DNA of 64,000 nt from Auriscalpium vulgare (taxonomy: Eukaryota; Basidiomycota; Agaricomycetes; Russulales; Auriscalpiaceae). Below are positions 49,446 through 58,110 of this stretch, one piece after another; the stretch's first letter is position 1, and the number at the start of each line of letters is the position of its first letter. A program made the translations under genes and the position numbers. The stretch lies in assembly GCA_019915015.1 (NCBI GenBank), contig JAHBBC010000001.1:682001-746000 (forward strand). Reading direction: 5' to 3'. The notes under the pieces are model-generated. The model searched no databases and was not told the origin of the DNA. It worked only from the letters and a program-made list of their open reading frames with translations.

Positions 49446-51827
49446 ATGCAGCCGGCCATCCTCCTTGCCGCCTCCCTGACCCTCGCTTACGTCGTCCATG
49501 TACTCCTCAATTTCCGCCGCGCGCTGCAGGAAGTTGGGCACTTCCCTGGCACCCGCTCGCTCCTGTCTCCCGTCTCCCTCGTTGGCAAGCTCATGCCGTA
49601 CGTCAAGGGGGTCAACGCAATCCCCTTCAGAGCGATGGTGTATAGGTTCCAAGGTGCGCTAGTATGCGCATGCGGGTGTTTATGCCTTCTTACTTTCTTG
49701 CGTTCAGAGTTTCACAACTTTGGGTGGACCACATTTACCCATGTAACCGTCTGTCTTCGGACTTCCTCAGCTTTGTGTACTTAACTGGTGCTCGTGTCTT
49801 TTAGGTTAGCGCCTGGCCACGACCACATATCTTCATCTACATCGCCGACCCTGTCACAGCCAAGGTGCGCGCCCCTCAGAGTGTATGCACTCAACTCTCA
49901 ACTTATCCTACGGCAGGAAGTGACCAGCCAACGCGCGCGCTTCCCCAAACCCGCACATTTCTATACGATCGTTACATGCCTCGGACCAAACATTATCTCC
50001 GCTGTCGGCGCACAATGGAAAAGGTACCGCAAGATCGCCACACCAGCCTTTTCGGAAGTGCGCAACGAAGTTACCGATCCCGATGGTTCAATGCTGACGC
50101 GGCTGAACAGAGAAACAACAAGCTCGTGTGGGATGAAACTGTTCTCGTCGTGCGCGGGCTGTTTACTACGCACTGGTGCGACGGCTTAGAAATTACGACC
50201 GACGACGTTACTGAGGTCACCATTGCGGTATGTCCACCACCTTCCCTCTCGTCCAGACCTCTCACATCAGCATGTAGATGGCAGTCCAAGTGATCAGCGC
50301 CGCCGCCATCGGCCGGCGCATCTCCTGGACCGACACTGAACACCCGCCCGCTGGGCATGCGCTCACGTTCAAGGACGCGCTGATCACGGCGTCGAGCAAC
50401 GTCCTCCCTCGGATTGTCCTCCCGCGCTGGACAATGTGGCTTACGGCGCACCTTCGAAAGGTCCGCTGTGCGTTTGACGAGCTGGACGTCAGTCTTACCT
50501 CCTACGGCTCATCCCTCATATCTTCGCGCGTGACTGATTTGATGCCCCAGTCATACCTCGATGAAATGATTCAAGAACGGAAGAGCGCGCTGGCGGTAGG
50601 CGGCGCAGGGGATGAGAAGGGCGATTTGTTCAACAACCTCGTCGCCGCGTCTGTGGCTGAGGACGGTGACTCCATCTTGTCCGACAGAGAGCTGACCGGT
50701 GCGTTAATTGCATGTCTTGCCACGCGCCGTCTCTTTTCTTACAACCTACGGGTATGTGCGCACAGGCAACATGTTCGCGTTCCTGCTCGCTGGGCACGAG
50801 GTGCGTGCTGCGTCTCGTGTAGTTCGTTTGGACTGATGGAGCATACATCTTTCAGTCCTCTGCGCACACGTTGGCATTCTGTTTTGCCCAACTGGCTTTG
50901 CACCCGGACGTCCAGGAGCGCTTATATGCGGAAGTCAGCACTGTTGTTCCCAGTGGTAACCCAGTGAGTAATATGCGTGACGTCTTTGCCCTGAAGTACT
51001 CAACTACTGACAATCGTGCCTGGTGCCATCTAGACATATCACCAAATGTCGTCGCTGCCATATTGCTTGGCGTAAATTCCTTCTCTGACCCCCTTGTGAA
51101 TCCCATCTGACACATCCAAGGCAGTGTTTTGTATGAGGCGCTCAGGCTGAGGTATGTCTCTTCACCACCACCTTCTACCGTCCTCTCATTGTCGCATGAA
51201 GTCCCGCAGTACGTCTGACCACACCCACATCTTGAACATTTGTTCATGTCCGCTTCTGCGCGCTTAGGCCGTTACTTTCCCCAAACAAAGCGCAGAAGAC
51301 ACCACCCTTCCCGTCACGCGTACCGACGGCACCGATGCGCGCGACAGGATTGTGGTGCCCAAAGGCGCAATCGTGAGCATCCACGTCGCGGGTCTACACA
51401 CCAACCGTACGTATGTTCGCCTCACCGCTCTCGGCCTCGCCTGATCTGGATCGCTCACCAGCGATGTACTGGGACGACCCGCTGGCGTTCAAGCCGGAGC
51501 GTTTCCTCGGCGACTGGCCCCGCGACGCGTTCGTGCCGTTCAGCCAGGGCGCGCGCGCGTGCATCGGCCGCAAGTTCTTCGAGACCGAGGGCACGGCAGT
51601 GCTCGCGATGCTCGTCGCGCAGTACACCATCGCCATCAAGCCGGAGAGCAAATTTGCGCACGAGACAGCGGAGGCGCGCGCGGCGCGGGTCATGCGGGCG
51701 GTGCCGGGGGTGACGACGACGTAAGTCTTCATGCGAGTCGGATACTAGGGCAGATGGATCGATGGATGCTGACGGGGCGGGCTCTAGGCCGGTACGGGTG
51801 CCCCTCGTGTTTCGACGGAGGATATAG
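49446..51827 (+). CDS. Cytochrome P450 3, different family, one doubtful junction
   Basis: Exons that join in phase are 49446..49653, 49708..49742, 49805..49864, 49917..50057, 50111..50227, 50278..50487, 50551..50698, 50766..50800, 50856..51015 and 51121..51151. A second in-phase set is 51268..51406, 51462..51720 and 51788..51827. Features: N-terminal anchor; IFIYIADPVTAKEVTSQRARF; WKRYRKIATPAFSE; I-helix LLAGHESSAHT; K-helix YEALRL; FKPERFLGDWP; heme loop PFSQGARACIGRKF. The sequence after the K-helix, where Phe-Pro-Pro is expected, cannot be joined in frame between 51151 and 51268. Either a microexon was missed or the gene carries a lesion. This P450 resembles a separate polypore family, not P450 1 and 2. 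Confidence 0.72.
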
Positions 51828-52039
51828 GGACCGGCGCGCAATAGGATGGTTGTGCGAGGCACGTCAACACGCCGTAGCCTAGGCCTGACACGTTTCAACC
51901 AGGGATAAATTGGGAGGATGATATAAAAGCGACAACACAGAGCGCAAGACAGCAATGCGAGAGAGACGGGCGCGATCTCTCTTAGTATGCAAGCTGCAAG
52001 CGATGCAAGGGAGCGCGAGGGGCGAGAATTGTCGACCGA

Positions 52040-52200
52040 GGATTTTGGATCGACGCTTGCTAGCCTCGCCTCACCGATGTGGGGGACGCGCTCATGGATG
52101 ATGAGCGAGGGTGTCGACACCACAAAATGCTGACACCTACTTCTTCCCGTGCTCAGTGACTGTGAGTCCGATGTCGGAGCGCCTTCAGCTCACGATCCGC
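52040..52200. repeat. Repeat R, partial copy
   Basis: Contains GCTAGCCTCGCCTCACCGATG, CATGGATGAT and CACAAAATGCTGACACCTAC-like blocks corresponding to the 3' part of repeat R at 44310-44460. Confidence 0.6.
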
Positions 52201-52267
52201 AATAATGATTTCTCCCTGACGAGCTACTTTGAATAGCCCAGCACATTGAGAGGGCATGCGGACGTAC

Positions 52268-52466
52268 TGTACTCTTTTGTAGCGGGAGGCAGCAGCTTGT
52301 TCAAGAGCTGTACATTGTAGAGTGTGACGGCGAGGTTGAAAAAGGTTGCGTAGATTGCTGCGAGGAGACATGCGTAGACGGCGAGTGGATTGGAAAGTTT
52401 ACTTCGAGAGTTTCTGAGCCAACCAGGGCGCTGCCCGTGAGCAGACGAAGTAGAGTATGATCGCAT
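52268..52466 (-). pseudogene. UstYa-like gene fragment, exon 1 only
   Basis: Exactly 199 nt from ATG to a GTACGT donor, the same as exon 1 of the three intact copies, encoding the anchor (YACLLAAIYATFFNLAV). Exon 2 with the HxxHC motifs is absent downstream, so no oxidase can be made. Confidence 0.88.
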
Positions 52467-52659
52467 TGACGACGCAGTAACATCCAGCCTCCATAGCCTT
52501 CATGTAAGACACAATTGAGGCTCGGGATTCGCGTTCTCAGAGTTACGGAAGGTTTGGGCTTGGGCAAGAAGCATTAAACGGACGGCATCGTGGGTTTCAG
52601 GTTTCAAAGAGACGTATAGATATCTGTAATTTGTGCGCGATCGATGATCTGGGACAGTG

Positions 52660-52935
52660 GGAGCGAAGACTGCATTGCGGAAGGCCCTTCAACCCCCGAA
52701 CTATCAGAGCAAAACTAGAGTATTCAAGAGATCGATAACGTACAGTTGAAAGGCCGCGCACGCTTGCCAGCCTCGTCTATCCCCGCACCGATGTGCCGCA
52801 CTGGAAGCGCATTGGGGATGCGCTCATGGATGATTCGCGAGGGCGTCGACACTACAAAAGGCTGCCACTTGCTTCGTCCCGTGCTTCGTGACTGTTCCGA
52901 TGTCACGGAGAGCCTTCAGTTCGATGCAATTCAGC
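52660..52935. repeat. Repeat R copy between UstYa fragment and P450 fragment
   Basis: Same order of blocks as 44200-44480 and the same position between a minus-strand UstYa start and a plus-strand P450 start. Confidence 0.7.
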
Positions 52936-53227
52936 ATGGGGCAAACGCACACGCACCAGTGGCCTTCTGATCCCCTCCTCTTCTTCTAACTCCAACTGCA
53001 ATGATCCGTGACGCGTGCGGTCGTGATGCGGTTGTTTGGAGAGCTGCGTTGAGGACTGACGGTGACCGATGTAAACGATCAGGCGTTCGGGGTACGAGGT
53101 ATTCATCTGTTGAAGTCACTGGTCAGCTACGGAGACTAGCAGTAAGCTCGGGAGTCCCCAACCACTTAAACTTACTGATAGGACAGCGCCATATCACCTC
53201 GGCACTGGGCAAGTTCTTGTACCATCC

Positions 53228-53358
53228 ATGCCGTCGCTGCAAGTCATCGGCGCATTGATCGTTGCTTTCATCCTCTGGAGAGTTGTGAAAAGGTCGACGT
53301 CCGTGCTGGCCGATGTCACAGGACCGGAGAAAGACTCAGAGAGCATTGGTTGAGAAGT
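53228..53358 (+). pseudogene. P450 gene fragment, exon 1 only
   Basis: Encodes MPSLQVIGALIVAFILWRVV and VLADVTGPEK, matching exon 1 of P450 2, with a small deletion (APKS lost), an insertion before the WLK end and no GT donor. Nothing homologous to later exons follows. With the UstYa fragment it forms a truncated copy of the 43.4-44.9 kb interval. Confidence 0.88.
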
Positions 53359-53876
53359 TTCACGTGCACGCGCATTGCCCATAGTCTAAGGCAGACGACG
53401 GAGTTGTCGGGGACGTGTGAGCTCACTGTACTGTCGGACGGGGGCGCTGATCAGGGTAGAATTAGATGGGACGCTCGCTGCGTCTACGGCGCGTTGGATA
53501 CTAACGCACCATTGTCAGCAGCAATATCCTTCCCTCCTCCGCGAGTCCATGAGTGGGCGGTAAGTATGGTGGGCGTCAGCTCGCGGTGCGCTGTGGAAAT
53601 GGCCAACGGCGGTGCGAGCACTAAGTCGAAGGGTTCATCGTCGACTTGGGCCTGAGGGAAAGCACTCACCGGGCACCGGCCGCATAGTAGCCGCCCGGCG
53701 CCCGGCCCGCGATGGCCGGCCCCTTCGGATGGCAACTCAAGCTTCAGCGTCGTCGCGCAGCTTCCTTCCTTAGGATGAATCGTGCAAGGAAAATAACATA
53801 GAGGAAATGGCTGTAGTGACCGCAAAGTTGAATTTATTCGACGGTCTTACAACGGTACATAAACACGAAAGAACAG

Positions 53877-53956
53877 TCAGAAGTTCGACAGAGGCCAGCC
53901 ACGAATTGTCACGAATGTCTGTAAACGGGTATACCACCGAGTACCACATTGTCGTG
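53877..53956 (-). pseudogene. Possible extra core exon of precursor 3, degenerate
   Basis: After a TTGGCAG acceptor the phase-1 frame reads ARQCGTRWYTRLQTF, sharing ARQC and a following Tyr-Thr with exon 5 of precursor 2. It lies downstream of the current stop of precursor 3, so it is probably an abandoned repeat exon. Confidence 0.35.
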
Positions 53957-54086
53957 CTGCCAAATAATAATGTTACGTTAGTCTGAGTGGGCTTCACGCA
54001 TTGAGGTGAATTTATTACCATCGAGGACCAATTCAAACATTTATCATTTGCCTTCGTGTTTCAAAATCGTAATTCCAGGTTCCATT

Positions 54087-54576
54087 TTACGTTGACTTCG
54101 GGTGCCGAAAGTACGGCCTTGAGGCCTGAGGCTCGTCGGACGCTACCTCGTGGATGTAGCCTATGAAAAAACTGCGTGCTGCGAGACGCGTATATCAGTC
54201 GCCTTCGTGTTTTAAAATTGTGCTTATCTACCTTCTACCTTCGGCTCGTCGGACGCTACCTCGTGGAGGTGGGATAGGAACACATCGCGTGCTGCGGGAC
54301 GCGTAAGTATCGCTTGTGTGACGCAAATCATCCTTACATACCCTCAATTTGAGCTTCAGGTGATGCATCCTCCCGAGCTGTTACACGACACAATTGAGTA
54401 CTGCCTCAAAGATCCAGATGCGGAAGACTGACCCTGGAGAGTAGATGCTAAAGGAGAGGTGAATATAATTTGCATCACGCAGTATGAAGAGATAGCTGAC
54501 TATCGCCACCGATTGGGGTACCGGCGACGCGCAGGACGAGCGCCGTAAGGAGAGAGAGGATGAACGAGGGATGCAT
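54087..54576 (-). CDS. Secreted repeat peptide precursor 3 (candidate RiPP precursor), 92 aa
   Basis: Exons 54576..54501 (76 nt), 54447..54433 (15 nt), 54377..54342, 54291..54232 and 54178..54087, all phase 1. Signal peptide FILSLLTALVLRVAG/TPI; microexon STLQ; two core exons, ARDVFLSHLHEVASDEPK and ARSFFIGYIHEVASDEPQ, followed by a short Arg/Pro-containing end. The two core exons and their preceding introns are visible direct repeats of about 113 bp, so the unit multiplied by exon duplication. Core residues Phe, Tyr and His are candidates for oxidative cross-linking by UstYa-type enzymes; this is inference. Confidence 0.74.
54130..54305. repeat. Tandem exon-intron duplication inside precursor gene 3
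   Basis: GGCTCGTCGGACGCTACCTC at about 54130 recurs at about 54243, each followed by a core exon start (GCGTGCTGCG) and a similar intron. The period is about 113 bp. Confidence 0.85.
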
Positions 54577-54660
54577 TCAATGGGCAAGCAACCGGCGAGA
54601 GGTAGACGGATGAGAACGCGACGAAGTCAAGCTGAAGAGCACTGTATCTTGCGCCCAACG

Positions 54661-54668
54661 CTTTTATA
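54661..54668 (-). promoter_or_regulatory. TATA box of precursor gene 3
   Basis: TATAAAAG (minus strand), about 85-92 bp upstream of the ATG, in the same sequence context as in precursor gene 2. Confidence 0.75.
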
Positions 54669-54908
54669 GCCAATGCCAGTTAAGCTTAGAAATCGTCCCT
54701 GGTGTTCTCCCCGCCCGAGATACCCCCGCCGCTTCCAGGTTTCCCAAGATGTGTGCGAAGATCACGATTGCCCGACCTTACCAAAACCGGGAAACTGTTC
54801 TTATTGTTTATGAGCTCCATTAGAGCCACCTTGCGAGCTAGGCGGAGAAAAGAAAAGTCGAGCCAGAAGATGTGATTCGACTGGAGCAGCTAAAGTATCT
54901 GGGGGTAA

Positions 54909-55160
54909 TCACAAGCTGTCGTACGGATTGGGGCGAGGGAGATTGTATGTATCCGTGTAGTCCAGATGCTTTAGAACAACTGCTACCACTCCAGACACTG
55001 ACTGCGCGGACAGCACGAGGGATATAACATTCGCCGCTAGAAGCAATAGGATGGCGGCAATGAACATACCGGGGAGCAGCGAAGTATCGTGGCGCTCCTG
55101 ACGGTAAACCTGTTTCTCGGCATGTTCGTTCTGGCTGAGGGGCACGTAGTCGTCCGACAT
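54909..55160 (-). CDS. Single-pass membrane mini-protein 3, 83 aa
   Basis: Starts MSDDYVPLSQNEHAE, helix MFIAAILLLLAANVISLVL, ends YTDTYNLPRPNPYDSL. One residue longer than copies 1 and 2. Same strand and order relative to the precursor gene. Upstream (55185-55370) a hydrophobic stretch (STAYIIFMAALFC) is conserved with copy 2 but lies in a different frame across an intron-like gap. Confidence 0.7.
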   Translation of the reverse strand: MSDDYVPLSQNEHAEKQVYRQERHDTSLLPGMFIAAILLLLAANVISLVLSAQSVSGVVAVVLKHLDYTDTYNLPRPNPYDSL

Positions 55161-55649
55161 GTCTGTCCTGGAGGATTTGTGAGCTCTAGTCTTCGTAGAT
55201 GGAGGGAAAAATGTCGCTCACCTACAGCGCAAAGGATGCAATGCTGGCAGAAGAGCGCAGCCATGAAGATGATATACGCAGTCGAGGCGCTCCCACTTGT
55301 CACCGTGTCACGCCATAAATCCCGCTGCCAGCAGCACAGAGCAACCAGCATGTCGACGAGATCAGACAAAGCGCAGAGTGGGAAAGGAAGTCAGAGCTAG
55401 CGATCTGGAGGTCCAAGCGCATGGCGAGCATGCCCAACAGACATCTCGTCATTGGTGCGAATCTTCGTCGTGCCCTGGTCGTGCCTGCGATGAAGCGGCC
55501 AGCGTGTGATCGTTGTCGTAGCGAAGGCCATCGGTGCGGACGTCCTGTGCGTTCGTTGATAAAGTCGTCGCATCGCAGTGACAACTTTGTGACACCTGTA
55601 TTTGTCACTGCGCGCGTGACGCCTCCGAGTCCTCGACTCGCAAACACTC

Positions 55650-56578
55650 AAGTTTGTTGCCAACATCTACCCTCTGCTTTGCGCGTTACGCCCTCGAAGT
55701 TCAAACCTCTTCTGCTTATCTGTGACGTCCTTCAATCGGTAGCTTCGGCCACGCGGACAACTTGAAGGGCATCCTCGTCGCATCGATATCTATCTACACG
55801 ACGAAGTGCGAGCATGCCACGCGTCAAGGACTTCTATCGGTTCGGTGCCAATATATGGGAAGCTCCCTAGTCTCCGTAGCTGAATTTGACAGAGATAGTC
55901 GATAAAGCTCCCGGAGTTCGCGAGGCTGCACTAGTTTTGGACCTTTGCTACGCCACGCCAAGAAATGTTTGCACGCTCGCGCTCGACGTCGGTTTGTTCG
56001 AATCGTAGCGTCGGAGAGAAAGGGCGCCTGCTGTCGGGCACTGACATGGTATTCGAGCGCCACCACGGGCTTGCTTCGCAGTGCGACATGATTTGCGGTG
56101 TGTGATCGTCCCTTGCCCCTACTCAAATCTTTCTTGTCTATGAGTGACTCGGACGGATTGCACCCGGTTTATCGTGTCTCGCTGATATGGGCGCTGCAGA
56201 TGTGCTTCTATCCTTTTCCTTATCGCGCCACCGACCTCGACATCATTTCGACCCCCTGCTTGTGAGTAGCATCTTTTCATCCTCTGCTGTCAGCGCACAC
56301 CGCATCGCGATTCCACCGAGTATGGGCTTTCGACGTGATCAATGCCTCGACTGCTACACCGTAAAGCGTCTCACCGTACGAGGATCGGCGAAGGTGCGAT
56401 GCAGCCGCGGTCGATATCGACTCGAGCACTAGTCTTCTCAAGGGCCGCTCTAAGGTGTCGGGGACAGTTAGTCTAGATCTGTATGCATGACGATTCCTTG
56501 TAAGTATATCTGGTGAATTCAAAAACCGCATGATACAATATGAGGGTACACCGACCACCGCAGTACTGTATATGTGCT
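55650..56578. other. Gap, no supported gene
   Basis: Short frames only. The 3' flank of UstYa-like gene 3 (56280-56578) is homologous to 42660-42927. Confidence 0.45.
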
Positions 56579-57284
56579 TCATGGCCGGGACACATGACTG
56601 GGATTATCGAGCAGATACTGCCTGACCTTGGTCCAGTCTCGGCATCGATGAACCATCCCCACGCCGCTCGCACCCGTCTCTTTCTTCCCGTTGATCTCCC
56701 CCACCAATGACTCCTCGAGCGTCGTGTCCGCATTGCACAGTACAATCTGCCGCATGAAGCGCAGGCAGTGCTCGACGTGATACGCGGCGCCGGTGCGATT
56801 CCTCAGAAAGCCGACGCGGAAGACGTCGAGGCAGTGCATCTGGTGGACCATGGAAAGCAGGTACGGCTGCTGCGCCGGCCCGAGGTCGGTGAAGCCCTGA
56901 GAGGGGAAAAGTGTTCCCCACTCGTCGTCATCCCACAGGGAGAAGTGCTCGTCGCCGTGCTCGATTACGAGACCGACCGCGGGGACGTTGAATGGCAGCT
57001 GAGCGGGATGGTCGCTCCCAATATAAGCTAGGCGCAAAGGTAAAGATGAGTGACCCGGGCACATTGAGAGGGCAAACGGACGTACTGTACTCTTTTGCAG
57101 CGGGAGGCAGCAGCCCGTTCAAGAGCTGTACGTTGTGGATTGTGACGGCGATATTAAGAAACGTGGTGAAGATCGCTGCGAGGAGACATGCGTAGACGGC
57201 GAGTGGACTAGAGAGTTTGACAAGAGAGTTTCTGAGCCAACCAGGCCGCTGCCCGTGAGCAGACCAAGTAGAGTATGACTGCAT
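56579..57284 (-). CDS. UstYa-like (DUF3328) oxidase 3
   Basis: Two exons, 57284..57086 (199 nt) and 57027..56579 (449 nt), 215 aa. Motifs HQMHCLD and HVEHCLRFMRQ intact; ends CRDWTKVRQYLLDNPSHVS. More diverged than copies 1 and 2 in the central part (LVIEHGDEHFSLWDDDEWG). Repeat R lies upstream as in copy 2, but no P450 follows on the other side. Confidence 0.9.
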
Positions 57285-57849
57285 TGGCGGTGATGTAGCA
57301 ACATCCAACCTCAATAGCCTTTAGATAAGAGTCAAGTCTCTGCGGGGTTCGGACTTCAGGTTCTCAGTTTGGGCGGCGACATGACTCATACGTTCACGGC
57401 ATCGTGGGTTGGAGGTTTCGAAGCGCCGTACAGATAGCTGGATTTTATGCGCGATTAATCATCTGAGACAGTGGGAATCAGAGGAAGGTGAATGGACGTT
57501 CCAGAGCCGTGGTAGAAGACAGAACACGCACTTCTATCACATCCGATCATCGTGTGAGATGAAATGAGTGTTTGTAGAGGTCCCCTGGTGAAGACGGTTT
57601 TGCCCGCGGAAGAACGGCGGCGCATGAAGGCCGCCGCAGATAGCGCTGCCGGTGAAGTATGCCTTTGCGGGGACTCACTAGATCGCACACAGTGCGGGCG
57701 CTTCATGACTGTTCGCAGTACAATTTAGGACATTAGCACTGCCTATGAGTCAAGGTCCAGCATGTGAGCAGAAGCCACAAGGCAACGCCCGTTGTCGACT
57801 TGCTGCCACCAGAGAAAAATCTTTCCGTGCTCCGCTGCGGCTGCACAAG

Positions 57850-58110
57850 GGAAGATTACATGCGGCACGCACTGCGGAAGGCCCTTCAGCCCCCAAACTA
57901 TCAGAGCAAAACTAGAAGGGTCAAGGGATCGATAACGTACCGTGTAACGGTGCGCACGCTTTCTCGCCTCGTCCAGCCCGGTACCAATGTGCCGTACTAG
58001 AAGCGCGTTGTGGACGGGCACATGGATGATAGGCGAGAGCGTCGACACCACAAAAGGCTGCCAGTTGCTTCTTCCCGTGTGTTCGATGTCGCGAAGCGCC
58101 TTCGGTGTTC
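57850..58110. repeat. Repeat R, copy upstream of UstYa-like gene 3
   Basis: Contains GCGGAAGGCCCTTCAGCCCC, AAACTATCAGAGCAAAACTA, GATCGATAACGTACCGTGTA and CACAAAAGGCTGCCAGTTGC in the same order as 44200-44480. Confidence 0.75.
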
